Part shown: in pieces, positions 9,175 to 23,069 of the stretch
Position numbering within the stretch: position 1 is the first letter of the stretch
Layout: every line of letters begins with the position of its first letter
NCBI GenBank assembly: GCA_032191485.1
Contig: JAVDOI010000003.1
Location: 8,503,986-8,567,985 of the forward strand
Origin: Leptoclinus maculatus
Lineage: Eukaryota > Chordata > Actinopteri > Perciformes > Stichaeidae
Direction of reading: 5' to 3'
DNA length: 64,000 nt
The notes under the pieces: generated by a model
Database searches by the model: none
The model's input: only the letters and a program-made list of their open reading frames with translations
Told to the model about the DNA's origin: nothing
Program-made: the position numbers and the translations under genes

Positions 9175-11529
9175 TTTATAAAAATGGATCAATTCAAGTG
9201 TCATTTAACTATGCCATGTATTGGTTCTACTAAAACGATAAAATCACACCACTGTGTTCTGTAAATGTAAATTGTTATACGATATTCTTTATTTAGTTAA
9301 TACTATAATGTAATATCATTTCATTTCATTATTTATACATGTTAGTCTAGTTTTTAGAGAAATCAGTATGAGAAAAGCTGTGAACGCTGGAACAACAAAA
9401 TATATAAATAAATAAAGTACCACATTAATAATAATAAAAATCTATCAGACTTCTCTGCAGACAAGATATGAAGCTATGTGGGTGGCTACTCTGCACTGGA
9501 GATCATCTCAGTCATCACCCTCCACTGCAGACTGAGGCAGCCACCAGTCACACTTCCAAGCCGCAATAACAAGGTGGGCCTCTGCAAAAATGCTTAAACT
9601 GCATTCAATTGTCTAGTGAGCCCTCTGTCTTTCAGCTCCAATACTCTGTCTGTCATGGTGTGGAACCCTAATGAGAAACATAATAGTTTTTTTGTTCTCT
9701 GGCTGAGGAGTCATTTTGAATTGCAGTAGCTTAGTAGACAGTGCGTACATGAGAGTATCAAGAGTGCTTCTTTATGTTGACACCGTGTGGACTATCCAAA
9801 CAATTCTTTAGTGTCCAGGTCAACATTTAAATCAATTTCTACCTTTTAAATTAACAAACAAAATCATTTAATGTCCCTTTCACAACGTTTCAATAGAAGG
9901 AATATAAAATGTGTGTGGATATTTGTAGATAAAATGCCAAGTTTATGGTATATGTACAGTGTACAGTATTTTGTGCAACTTGACATTATAGTCTTGTTTA
10001 TCCCACAGTAACATCTCACAATAAAGCTAAATATGTCTTTTATTGTGCCTGTCTTCATGGGAAATGGCAAAGAGAATTCCTTAACAGACAAAAGGTAGGT
10101 GTCAGAGTGTAGAGGAAGCGCTTGTCTTTTCCTTTCCCTTGCCCCCCCTTTTCCGTAGGCACGGGAATGAAGAGGATGTCTCCGTGTACACAGAGCTATC
10201 CATTACTGAGTTAACAAGGTCTCGGCTACTCTATAATGAAATCCAAGGGCTTTCGGTGCGTCTGTACATGGTAGAAATAAACAAATTTAAACACACCACA
10301 TGAATTCGTCGACGGGTTTTTACTCGGGAGCCGATATGTGCCAAAGTATGCTGAGTCTATGTCCATTTAAAAACAAGACACTGTATGGGGTGCACTGCCA
10401 TGCCATGTTGTGTCACCTGCAAATGTAAACTGGGAAATTGTCGAGAGGAAGGCTTACATTTCTACCGAAGAAAAGTTTGTTCCATGCCAGACGGGACTGG
10501 TTCGACCACCGAAAACAATGTCTGTAGAAAAGCAAGGTGAAGCGCCCTCTGTGCTGCTCGGTTACACTCTATTCACTGTGCAGCGGGTTCGAATCAGACT
10601 GCTTCCAAACAACTCTAGTCAAATTCACATTCAACAATAAAAAGCAGCTTGTTAAATAGCTGACAATGTGTCGAGAAATTTCCTTGCACCAATACATACT
10701 TAATGTCCTTAATATTCATGAGTTTTGAATAAAATAAGCCAGTGGAGTGGACGGAGGGTTTAAAACATTGGACTTTCAGGGGCTGCTATCGTTTTGTACC
10801 GTGTGACACAGAGTCAAAGAAGACTTATTTGTCCCGTTACATTTCCATACTTAAGTAACAGTCACATATGTACTTATTTCAACGGCAACATGATCTTTCC
10901 CTTTACTAAGTTGTTTTTTTTGCCTAAACTTTAAAACGTACTTATGTTAACCCCCAAACCATGGGCTCTTCTTAAACGTAAATCCAATACTGTTGTTGCT
11001 TAAACATACTGGGGCTTGCCCCTCATACTTTATATATATATTATATATCTTTGTAAATGCGCGAAAGATAATGAAAATAACTTTCTGGAAGATATCTACA
11101 AACTATACATGATTATAGACTTGTTACGTTACATTAACAATATAAAACACAATGCCTTCTTAAAGACTGAACCAGTGGTTTTATCCCCGTCTTTACTTCT
11201 CGGACGGTGCCATTTAAGTACCTGGTCGACTGGTGCTTTAATAACTTCCAAGATCTGAGTACTTCTTCCACCTCTGAAATCAGCATTGAGCACCCTATCC
11301 CCATGCTCCATGATTTATTGATTTATTTCTATTTAAAAAGGGACCATGTACAGTTCAAAACAAACGTTTTCCATTTGATGCAATGTACCAGATTATCGCT
11401 TTCATTTACAACTGTAGGCTTTTGGCAGGTGAACACCAACCAGTCAAGCTGCATGAATTAACGACCGGACTTTGAGTAGACAAAACAACACATTTAACAC
11501 CTGCACGGGCACTCTGTGAGCTTAGCTAC
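9175..11529. other. intergenic sequence, mostly unique
   Basis: AT-rich to 9450, then an imperfect inverted repeat at 9481-9545. 10850-11010 has CCTAAACTTTAAAACGTACTT-like units that loosely resemble a teleost CCTAAAC repeat, but too weakly to annotate. A TTCGAATC sequence at 10589 is not part of a tRNA. No gene seen. Confidence 0.5.
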
Positions 11530-11740
11530 CTCTGCCAAGGTCTATTCCATAAGTGGAAACTAATGCATGTATCTGCCACCTGATTCACTCCCAAATTTAA
11601 TGGGCTCTTACTTGGCTGTTGCTACACCCTTCCACCAAGTTTCATGAAATTCAGGCCAGCAGTTTTTCCATAATCCTGCTGACAAATTGATAGACTAACA
11701 AACCGAACACCTATCCTCATTTTTTGGAGGTAATTAGCAA
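11530..11740 (-). mobile_element. fragment of a common teleost repeat (CAGCAGGATTA...AAACTTGGTGGAAGGGTGT type), reversed
   Basis: Read on the minus strand it gives GTCAGCAGGATTATGGAAAA, then a CTGGCCTGAATTTCATGAAA segment, then CTTGGTGGAAGGGTGTAGCA, then AATTTGGGAGTGAATCAGG. I recognise this series from a very abundant fish repeat. It has no coding capacity and its boundaries are approximate. Confidence 0.65.
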
Positions 11741-14700
11741 AAACGTCAAAATTAGGGTCTCTGCATCATTCATGGATTTCACCTATATGCTATTTGGTGA
11801 TTTAAGTTCTCCCCACATCCATCTGTCGTCTTGGCTCAAGCTGCAAAGCAGTTGTCTCTACTTTCATCGCATGACGCTAACGGGTTGGTCAGGAGAATCT
11901 AGTTTTTCTATTTGGTGTTGAGAGGGGGGATAAAGGAAGATTGATTCCCTCAGTCTCATCATTGCAGGTGTTTGCCTTTACGACCAGCGTCCCCTACAAG
12001 CAGTTTCTCATTACACTCTGGTGAGAAAGGAGGGCCTTCAAGTCTCCTGCATTCCGACAATGCTCTGAAGAGTGTGTAATTTTGGAGACTAAATTGAGGA
12101 GGTGGGGGGGGGGGGGGGATTTATTCAAAGCAGACCTGACTCAAACGGAGATGCACCGCACTGTGGTCAGACTTCAAACCAACTCGTTACTTGCCTTTTT
12201 CATGTTCAGACTGCTGCAAATCTCCAATCCCTCTGAACACAGCTGAAAAAAAAAAAAGAAACAGACTGTTGTTGATTTTGTTTCCATCTGTGCGGGACGC
12301 TGTCTCCTTCAGAATGTGCGCAGCTGATGAACAATTTGTAAGCAACGATCTTGTATTAGTTTGCAATTGACATCAACTAGTCAGTAGACTAACTTTAACC
12401 AAAAAATGTCCATCTGTCGTTTCTAGTAATTTCACTTGTAAGTGATTGATGCACAGCACTCACAGAAGTGAAGCCTTTAGATCAAACTGAGAAGATAGGT
12501 TGGATTGCATCATTGGAGTTAATCCATCAACAATGCCAGAGCACTGAATAAAGCCAGAGTAAATGAGTGTGTTTGCTCTGTCTTAAGAGTAAATATTAGT
12601 TTGTCCAGATAATGCTATACGGGGCTGCTGCTGAGGGTTTCCACAATGCTTGAGTTACACCAGCGTCTGCGCTTTTTCCACCAGAAGAATTGTTTCCCAC
12701 TCTTTCTTCTTCTTGAAAGCCAAACATCAGTAGCAGTCTCAAGTGGCTGAAAGTTTTAGTTGATAATCCGGTCTGTCACTCAGACCCACAGTAAGATTAA
12801 TGGCAGGGGAACTCCTATCTGGCAAACATCCCACTCAATCAAAACAGATCACTTGGTTTGAGAACCAGTTCTCATATACAGAGCAGAAGTAGAAAAAGTT
12901 GTTTTACTTTGTATGGGAGTGTGAAGAGGGTATGATGTTCAGAAGAACAAAAATGCAAATGCTACATATGCTATTTAAATAAACCTGTAGTATACGTGGC
13001 TATTTCTCCTGTGTATAGTGTTTGAAGTGTAAACTTCGTGGATAAAGTTGTGAAAACCACTTTCAGCTGACCCTAAATGGTTAACATGTATCTAACATTT
13101 TGGGTAATGAAAGTGAAGGTGTTGTTATTTGAGGGATCTTTCCTGTGTAAGTGACTAATGTCAAATTAGAAGCACAGAGGTAAAAGGGAGCCCTCTACTG
13201 CTGAGTCAAGCTACCATGCAGCTCTTCTGTCTTACTGCCTGCAGTAATGAACCAGGAAGTGTCTGCTGCTTCATTAGGTCAGTAAGAGTGCACAAGCTGC
13301 TCACAAATTTTACAATTTTGAATCAATCTTCAAACGGTCTAAGAAGACTGATAATCCATTCAGACGTTCAGTAGCCTTTATCCCTGAAAAATAAATTACC
13401 CCAATTTCTAACTTAAACATGCAATCAACCGACCATGAAAGTAACCAACGAAGATGAATTCCAGCTCTGACGCATGAGCTGCTGTGTGAACAAATCTTGC
13501 AGAATTGCAGCTGCAAGATGGGCACTGCTCAATCATGGAAAATATAGGGTCTCGATATGACATTCACAGAGATAATAGCAGCTCCACGCTACGCTGGGCC
13601 CAAAGAGAGCTGAGCGCGGCTAATTCCTAGCAGCGCTGCTTTGATCTTTTGTTGCATCTCTGAGGTATTTTATGCTTATGTGTTATGGGACGGTGGCCGA
13701 TTTCGTATCGCTTGTGCGCTTTATGAGTGCAAGGTCATTAGTCCCCTTTTTCTCTCAGTGACATCTAAGGAGCTAAAAGGTCTTAATTGTGTAGAAACAC
13801 GTAGAAAAAAACGTCAACCGAGCCAATCTTAGATGCTACCCAATGATCTCCCCTCGTTGACTTCCCCTGAAAACGCTGCTCTCATCTCACACCCACCGAT
13901 AACCATCTTTAATGAATAGCTGTGTGCTTCAAGAAGTGCTGGCTGATAGTGATCACTTCAGGAACGGTAGGGTTCAGGTCTCAGTAACAATCAGGGAATT
14001 CCATCTTAACCGGTTGGATGTCCTCCATAATGCCACACACTCTGAGATTGCACTCGCAATGGACCTACACCAAAATAAAACTTGGCACCAGCGAGGCATT
14101 CTTTGCCCAACTCAACAACTCCAAGTCTGAACACCCCCGGGCCCCCTCCCAGCTCCAGGATCTATCTGTCGATGAGAACGCTGACTCTTTGTTGGTGCTT
14201 GCTGATCTCAGGTGGAGATACCGCACAGCTAACCGCCTTATAAAAGACGGGATGGCGGGGCTGGCGACTGAAGGCACAAGCACAGCTCCCTGTGAGTGCG
14301 TCTGAAAGGCCCAAATTGAGCCATTTGCCTCAATCTCCGGGGAGAGTCCTTATCGTCTGCAAGATCCAGAGACTGTGTATAATTTGCAAAACACTATGCT
14401 GATACTGTAAATGAGGTTTAATAGCTGTTGAGGCCCAGTTAAGCTTCATAATGTAGGTTTGTGGTCTTTGATAACAAGTAGCAGAGACATTTTCTTGTAG
14501 AAAAAAAAAAACAAGAGAAAAGTCAAGGCATCAGTCAGTGGGTGTCTGCTGTCATACTTGACTGATATTTGTGGGATTGCTCATCCTGTCCCGACAAAGT
14601 GAATAGACATGAGCAACGCAAGCAAACTTCTCGGTACTTTCTTCTTCCCCCCGGGGTAAATTAGTCAAGTCTCACTTTGACAAGCTGTCAACCCTAATAC

Positions 14701-15129
14701 TGTGTTTTGTAACACACAAGGCTCCGGTTGAATAATTTCTTAATTAATCTAACCCTTTAAAAGAGTGTAATGAATTGAGTCTAAATGACTTACTACTGTA
14801 ATCATGGCTAATGCTGTCATCGAAGCAATCAATCATGCCAAGCAAGTCTAGTTTTAACAGCTATTATTTTAAAAGAACATATCTGCCCAATATCTGATGC
14901 TGAAATTAAAAGATTACTTTGCAGGGATCTTTTTTTGTTTGCATTAGAAATTTTGTAAGGTGACAGATTGGAGTTTTTTTTTTTTTTACTGTGTTCTTGG
15001 AAAAGATTTTTGGAGCATCATTTAGCCGGATTACTTGGTTTAGTGATGAAAGTCATCCAATTAAATATGTATTAGCTGATGTCTACCAAGCTGTTTAAGG
15101 TTTTAAAACTTTGTTGTCCTTGTTTTTAT
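11741..15129. other. unique intergenic sequence with GC-richer blocks
   Basis: A 15-G run lies at 12104-12118. Blocks at 13540-13640 and 13990-14340 are richer in GC than their surroundings and free of recognisable repeats. They are candidates for conserved non-coding elements, not genes, since ORFs there are short and unrecognised. A CTCF-like core is at 13189-13203. Poly-T lies near 14977-14988. Confidence 0.5.
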
Positions 15130-15245
15130 TTTTTTGTATTTATTTGTATATTCTATGTATGTACGTTGAGAGCAACGTAAAAACCGGAGTCAAATTCCTT
15201 GTGTGCGTACGTATACATTTTCCAATAAAGCTGATTCTGAAAACT
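15130..15245 (+). mobile_element. 3' tail of a LINE-type retroelement
   Basis: The segment GGAGTCAAATTCCTTGTGTG followed about 20 bases on by CCAATAAAGCTGATTCTGA is the characteristic 3' end of many fish non-LTR elements. I see no reverse transcriptase upstream, as expected for a 5'-truncated copy. The clade is not determined. Confidence 0.6.
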
Positions 15246-15344
15246 TGGAATAAAAGATGGTTGTTTTAGATGTTTTTGTTTTAGTTTTGTTGACTGACGT
15301 AGGAAGAGACTGCTAACAAGACTAAGATTCTACAGGTTCACAAT

Positions 15345-15480
15345 AACACATGTTTAGCAGGTATAGTGTTTATCTTGTTCACCATCTTTTCTTAGCATGT
15401 TAGCATGTTAGCATGCTAACATTTCATAAGAAGCACGATACAATTTCATGGTAAACCTATGCAAAGGGTCAGGCGTTACC
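15345..15480 (+). mobile_element. fragment of a common teleost repeat (TTAGCATG...GCTAACATTT type)
   Basis: TTTAGCAGGTATAGTGTTTA, then TCTTGTTCACCATCTT, then three GTTAGCAT/GCTAACAT words. This is a sequence order I recognise from an abundant fish repeat. It lies about 100 bases past the LINE tail, so this is a small nest of repeats. Confidence 0.6.
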
Positions 15481-18400
15481 TTGTAAAAACATATATCTCA
15501 CAATATTCTTTTGCATTTTCCTTGATCCATAGGAGCAGTTAGTGTGTTGGTCCAGTCCAGTTATAATACACAGCCAGTTTAGCTTAATGCTCTGCAGATA
15601 CAACAGAGAGAAGAGATGATGTGACAACCACTGTGAGCACAGCTGCAGCTACTCTGCCTGGCTGTGCTGGTTGAAGCTGTGGATATGGTTATTGCTTGGA
15701 CTATGAATGCATTTGTGTAAGAATCTATGATGCCATAGACACGGCTACACTGTAGTTGTACTGTGGCAACTCTTTACTGAACCTGTTAACATTGGCCAAG
15801 AGAGCATTGACAAGTCATGCAGGATTTGAATCCCCCTTGCTTCTTTCCGATAGGAATACAGTAGCTTCACAACAGCGCACGCACAGTCAGCACAACCCTG
15901 GCAAATGTACTGCACACATACAACCCCTGCATGTAATTAATGTTGCACCCCTTATAAAACTAATGTGTCACAGGCAGGATCAAGACAAACACAGCACAGC
16001 CATGGCTACAGCCACAGTCGCAGTGACAGCAATAGCTAAATCTATGTAATCCCGTGGTTATCGCAGCATGGATGGCCCAATCAGCCTCGGCAGTCTGTGA
16101 GAGGACTACAGTTGGTTATTCAACAAGCTGCAATGATGCTTTTGCCTGAACCAGCCAAAGCTTAAGGTGTGCCCACTTGAGCTGTGATCACAACGTAATT
16201 AACTAATCCATGATACAGGGCAGCCCTACCACCATTCCTCTACTGATAATTAATTTTGGAGGCAAGAAATTAAGACATAAACAGTGTCAACAGGGTGCCA
16301 TCTCTCAGCTAGCCAACATGAAACACGGCTCATTGGGCCTTACTCATTTCAGCATTCTTACACATTTTGTCAGCATCTCTTTCCTCTCATTTCACCCATT
16401 AAGATTGCAATATTAAGTTTCTCATATATCTGTTTGAGACTGGCTTATCTGATAAAGCAGAAGATGAGACGCTGCTGAGAGAAGAGCTTTACCGGGTGGG
16501 ACAGGTGCTGACCTGCCCTGAACAGAGTAGTCTTCTCACCTCAACCTACAGCTAATGAGGTTTTGGTTTGGGAGGCTTAACTCCGATCTGAAGATTTTGT
16601 CTCCTGAACGCAGTTCAAAGCAGACAACAACAGAAACTCCATTAATTAGAAGTAATTTAAAATCAAACGGGTGTCCTGAGAAATTGGTTGAAGATACTAT
16701 CAGCGATAGATTGTCCATTCAGGATGAGATGGGCTTCCATGAGACCGGAGATAGGCCTAAGCAAACACATTCCCATCCGCTAGTGAAAATGGATATGTTG
16801 TTGACCTGTCCAGCCACACAAAAGCCATTCCCAGTACTCAGGTGAGTAACCCTCCTCCTGCCTGAATCTCTTAACTAAATATTGTGAGTGTCCCTCTTTA
16901 TATCCGAGAGCCTGTCTGTTTACTTTCAGATCCAGAGGCTTAGAGGATCAACACTGCACGCAGGTGGGGGGGACTCCCAGTTCTCAGGTAGACAGAGGAC
17001 AAATCTAATATTGTTATGCATACAACTACCGATTTGGAATTTATGAAAAAATAGACTAGAATTCTCCCTTTATACTGATTAAATATAACTTTGCAATATA
17101 TGGTTTTATTTGTTAGTGTACTTGCATCTATTTTATGTTGTAATTCATGATAGATAAAGAAATATAGACTAGTTAAAATATCTTATCTAATATTTACAAA
17201 ATGGTCTCATGAAGTTTAAAAAATAGATAAAATCATAAGTGAGTCAGTGTCCTGAATCCAGTTAAAGGCTTTTCTCCAATATTACCCATTCAGCAATTAC
17301 TGTTGTGTGTTGGATTTAGTTCTTTAATGGCCGTACTGAGCTGGCCTGCACTTCAGTGCTGCACAGTGAGCCAGATGGGAGCAAAGATCCTCCTCTGTGG
17401 CTAGACCAGTGGCTCGTGAGCCAAAAGGAGAATTAGAGTAAACTTCAACATGTCAGCACGTCCTCATATCATTTATTTTCCACTGGTTTGGATGGATGTG
17501 GCTAAGATGATTGCTGATGATTTTTGAAAAAGTCATTTGCACATCCCCACAAACTTGTATAACATGATCTCTCGTGCCCAGTTCTTTTTTTTTTTTTTTT
17601 TTTGGAACAGCTGGAAAGCTGGATTTTCATCTCAGATACTTAAACATTCCTTCCTCATCTATGTGATGCGAACCGTAAAAACACATCACTCACTGGTATT
17701 CTTACAATCTTTTTGAGGACCATCAGCGATTCAGGAATCTTGTGTTCTATGTATATCAATTAAAAAGAAAAATGCCACCCATGCAACATCCTCGTTGCCG
17801 TCGGCATCATTCTTTTTACTCAGCCGACGCAAAACTGCTAAAATGTGCTTTCTCCAATCTCGAGAAATCTGAATAGGCTGTGGTCCAACTGATTGTGCAG
17901 GGTTTGTCCTACATGAGGGCACATTGACTGTGTGCAGTGGAGGGAGGTATCTCAATCTAGGAGACGTCCACATGGGTGGTAAAGGAGGAAAGTGGAAATG
18001 GTATCCACGCTCGCTCCTCTGCATGTCGAAAGGCAAATAAACTGACGGTTACATGTCAACGCAAAAGCTGCTTTCCACTCGGCCTATGACACATATATTT
18101 CCTGGTGCAGAACCTTTCTTTTTGTCATTCATCCAACGCCCAAACCTTCCATTTAATCTCAACGCTGTTATTGGCACATTACTGTCTCCAGCTGCTGACA
18201 ACACAGCTGTACATTAACACTGACCTTGACATCTGTCTCCATAGGGAAGCACTATATACTGCCTATGTGTGTATCGACACCATAACTGCAGAGCTATGTT
18301 TCAAGTTGATGGCATCAGTCCAGTAGATACTACTGGTAAAGCTGTGTTCAGTATGTTCCTGTGGGCAGAAGCTGTAATAGTGTCAAAATGTATAGGTATA

Positions 18401-21400
18401 ATGGCAACCCCTCTTGTTAATCCCTATGAGGAGAATATTCATTCTGTATTGCTGCATGCAAGACAAGATTGCCAAACTTGGTGCTTGTATCTGTTGGAAC
18501 ACACCAAGTGGTCAATGTTGTGCTGTACATTTTTTCCTTTACTCTTGCGGTGAGCCCTTTTTTCCAAGGACGTTTAGCCTAATCCTCTTCAGCTGCCTTC
18601 ATTCAGAGTTGGTAAAAGACGGCCGTCACCGACTCCGTTGGTGAAATTGCGAGACAGTTTTTCACAAAACATAAATATCTGTTACGAGTCTGGGTATGAT
18701 CCACTTTTATGAAATGATGAGTAACATTTCCTTATTGTCGCTTGCGCCCCACGCCACTCTGTGAGAAGTTGTTGACACAGATACGACTCCTGTTACATTC
18801 TGCGACCAAACGAAAGCAATTGTGCGGCGCAGTCCTCATGAGAAAAAACTCACCAGCTCCGCTTTCACAATAGCACATTTTCCACTGCCTTTCAAAGCAT
18901 GCGTTGCAATTGAATCCCTCCCTCTTATTAAACAAGCATTTAAGTTGTTTCTAACAAATGGATACAAAGTGTTGTGAGATTTATAAAGCAAAAACAAAAC
19001 AGATGAAACTTTTTACTGAGTTATATAAAATGTTGACACAGAAAATAGATAATAAAAGTTTGGCTTAATGCATGTGTATGCCAACTGGATGCACATACGT
19101 CTTGAGTTGCGCGTTGAACTGAATATATTAATGTGAAAAAAAACGTTTATGGCAAAACAGAGATCTTTGTTTTACGTGGAAAAGTTCCATTCTTTACACG
19201 TCGCCTGTTTTGCCGTCATCTTTCATTCTGAAAATGTTAAATATACACATCTATTGGAGCAAGCGCTTCCGTGTCAAAATAAGCAAATTATGTGGCATCG
19301 TCATCATTTGGGATTTGGAAAGCTTTATTCCTTTGTGCTTCCTTCTGTCGGCGTGCTTTCTCTCCTGGATGGGAACTGCAGAGAGCTGGGTACAACACTG
19401 CTGGGTATTCCACCAGATGGATACTTGGGTATGAATCAGGGCTAAGTTTCAGCCAAGGCCTGAATGTGTGTGTTGGACTGCACATTGCATATCTGGAGAC
19501 CACACAGGTTCCATAAGCATGTCTAAATCTCTCTGCTGCCCTCTATCTTTGTCTGAACACGTCCCTCCGGGGTCAGGGTCGTAAGTTCAATAACAGCGGG
19601 GAACCTGTGCTTAGACGAACACATGCCGCTGAGCTGATAATTATCCTTCAACATCTCTCAGCCCCGACTAAGACAACTATGATTAATTGCACTTTTACTT
19701 TTAAAAACAACAAATTAGTAAAAAAAAGAACCTTTTGTCTTCAGTAGCATGCAAATGTATAGTCTTAATTAATAACACGGTTTATAAACCTCTACATCTT
19801 TTTGTCTTAACCTTCATTTGCATGCAGGTGAAAGAAAATATGCAGCAATCAAATCCTTCATATTCTAGCCATCCCATTCATCCAGGGCCTTAAAAACGAA
19901 ACCGTGTTTTCCATCACTGCTGCTTAACCGGTCAGTTGCCGATCAACAGCATGTAGTCGTGACCTGCCGCCTCTCTCGTATTATCTCAATGGTGTTTAGC
20001 AACTGTGGGAGAAGAAACTCAGCAGTGTGTGAAATGGTGCCCCCAGCCAGCGATTGCGCACCGACAACTGTGATCCCCCGGTCCGTCGTATTCCTGCGCA
20101 AATATACAGACAAACAGATGATTTCATTACCTGTGGAGCTCGGTGTCTGGGTAGAGAGGGAAAGGGAGGAAGGCACAAGTGATCTCACTCAATGTGCTGA
20201 AGCCTCACCGTTATAAACGAGTTTGTCATACCACCATGGTTGGCCATAAATGACCTCACCAGACGTGCTGCTGTAATAAACTAAACTAATAAGAATGTGC
20301 AGGAAGAAAAACACCGCCCGCAGTGAGCGCGGCTACTAAGAAGCGAGGGCCGGCTGCTAGAAACATAAATCTTGCCCTGATAAATCTCAATGGACGGCTG
20401 TCACTTGACATGTGTGGAGAGTTGAGGTGTAAGGCGGGAGCAGGTATGTGGTAAAAGGGGACACACACCCTGGACATCCGCAGTCGTGGAGGAAAAGCCG
20501 CCTCTACTGTGAAAAGAGACTTCCATATGTACTTGTACCTTCTGTGGCCCTTTAACCTAGAACAGATGTCATCAATAAATACCCCTGACCCGTGGAGGCA
20601 TTCCGGCGTGTGATCGAGGCCTTTTTTCTTCTTCTTCTTGTAGCATGCTAGACTGGCTTGTCTAGCTGGTCAACACCTGACTAAACTGCAAGGTTTACAA
20701 TATAGATGTGTAAAGCCTCTTTCGGTGTATTCATGGGCATAGGTGTTCGAGAAACAGTAATGCTTTAAAAAGTAATTGGGTAAAGTAACAGCTTAGCTTA
20801 CACACACTGCCAGCTCCCGCGGGAGCAGTGTGAGAACTGCTACAATCTGCCTCCTGTTACAAGGTCTGCTACTAAGTTATGACCTATCGCCTTGCCATTC
20901 TAATCTTTCCACAAGCATCTGTAAGGAGAGATTTACATGTCCTTTTGCGCTTTATTGCGACACGTCTTTAGTTTTCCACTGGCTTTGAAAAAAAGGGGAT
21001 GGAAATGAAATGTGTCATTTTCATGTTAGCATGTTTGAGTAAATCGTTTTTTTGTCATAATATACTGCTTCATGTTACATTGTGGTCACTTGGGGCCATT
21101 TTGAAATCATAATTTTACAAACGCAACCGGTTAGGAGACTTGTTACAACGGAGCTGTTGAATATTTTGTTTTAATTGTATTAATTAGTCGTGAGATTCAG
21201 GAGTAATAGTAGCTTGGAAACTAGCAGCCAACTGCATACATGACAGAGTGAAGTCCTTGGTGAAGGCTGGACTGTGATGCTCACTGAGCTGCGTCTGATA
21301 ACCATCATAAATGGTGCATTTCAAAGGGACACAAACTTCCACATTAAGTGACTTCCACTCCTCTCTTTCTAAGGGTGGTCTCTCTCTCTCTCCCTCTCTT

Positions 21401-23069
21401 TCTCTCTCCCCGTCGGCCATGCGTGGAGGTTAAAGACATGTTCACATGCTATCATACAGTATTCAGGTCAGACAAGTATGATAATCTGTTCAATATGTAA
21501 AATGTTTATTTTGTGGAGGGACCTTAAATAAACTGAACCAATATTTACAGAGAATTGCGGCCAAATATTCTGCCTTTTTCCCAGCCATTACTGCTCCCTC
21601 ATTTATCTTCTATTCTCCCGAGCAAAATGTCAACAAGGAAACTAATGCGTCTGAAGCTTCGGGGACACTAACATTTTCTCCGTACTATCTTTAAGTATTT
21701 CACAGACTTGAAAGACATTCTCTCGTGTATTAGCCTTTCTTAGAATACAGTACAACACAATAAGTAGATTCTGCAACAGTTGTATACTTCTACTGCTGTT
21801 CTGCTACTCTTTGGCTACTATTAAGAATAGGAAGGGGAAGAAGAGGACGAGGAGGAAGGAATATCGTCTTCATTATAAACATACAGTACTGCAATATACT
21901 GGAAAAACATGAACAAGCAACATACCAAATAGATGCCATGAATACTTTTCTTATGCTTTTAACATTATATTTGGGTTGGGTGTAGGATGTTCCAAATAAT
22001 CAACCAATGAACACAATATGTAGAACTACTCTCTGTCTACTACTTTAATCGTATGAAAATATTTTTACATTACACGCTACATTGATTTAAATTTAACAAA
22101 TGCTTAAAACAATTAAAGTTTATTTGGTTTGTGTTTACTTTGCAATAACCACTGATAACGAATGCTGTTCGAACCCATACAATTACAGTACAGTGTGATC
22201 CACAACCATATGAATAATACTATATGTGCAGTATATATAGGGTGATTCATAATTGATAATTAATTGTGGATCCGTAGTCAAGAACCCCTGAGAGATCCTT
22301 ATGATTCCTGCATTCTGTCTCTTCTAAAACTTACATTTAATACAATTCCCTTAAGAACCATAACTGCATATATCACCAACAATTCAATAAAGTGGACACC
22401 CTACTGAAGTTTCCTTAACCTAGATTTCATTAGCTACAACTTCATTAAAAGAGAGAAATCCTGTGAAGATGCTTGACATATTTGGCCACTCAGAACGTTG
22501 CATGCAAGAGGAGGAAACCTTGGTGGTCCATTGTTGGTCACTATTAAAGCTGCATTATTTTTCTTCCTCTTGACCCTTGGAAATGTCTACAACACCAAGA
22601 TGCCCTCTCTTAGAAATAGCAGCTGTGTGTAGTTACATAACAGGAAACAGCTGTCAGAGGCAATCCCAGTGTCTGGCTCTTTAGGTCCGGGTCTGGACTC
22701 CTGTACAGGTTGTGCTGTTTGTTTTGAGAACATGCTCGGTTCTAGAGGCGTCCCGGAGTCAATGGACCGGAGGAAGTGAGGGGTTCACAGAGAGATGCTG
22801 CGTGTCTGGGTGTCAGATGGCTTGCTGGATGATCCATCCATGCCATTTATGTCTTCCTTTCGTTTCTGCCATCTCTCAAAGCGAATGAGGCAACTGCTGA
22901 TATCTGACTTAAATTCACATGTTCATAGAGCTGAAAAGTTCATTGCTCCTGCAGTGACTCAGTACAGGAGAAGTCCAAATCAATATTCTAATATTGACAC
23001 TATGGATCAAATGGTTATGTGGAATGTGAAAGAGGTCACTCATGGTGACAAACTCACAGAGAATCATCA
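15481..23069. other. unique intergenic sequence
   Basis: No gene recognised. It holds a 19-T run (17585-17603), a GC-rich hairpin (20803-20832) and a CT-rich tract (21378-21412). 19940-20500 is a GC-richer stretch open on several frames with no recognisable protein. 21420-22460 is AT-rich and featureless. Confidence 0.5.
17585..17603. repeat. poly-T run, 19 bases
   Basis: Uninterrupted T homopolymer with no retroelement body recognised on either side. Confidence 0.95.

Noticed and set aside
10560..10620. GGTTCGAATC, a tRNA B-box-like sequence
   Set aside because: The flanking bases do not form a T-stem, there is no acceptor stem or A-box at the right distance, and no SINE body is visible.
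15820..15845. GGATTTGAATCC, T-loop-like palindrome
   Set aside because: No tRNA cloverleaf can be drawn around it.
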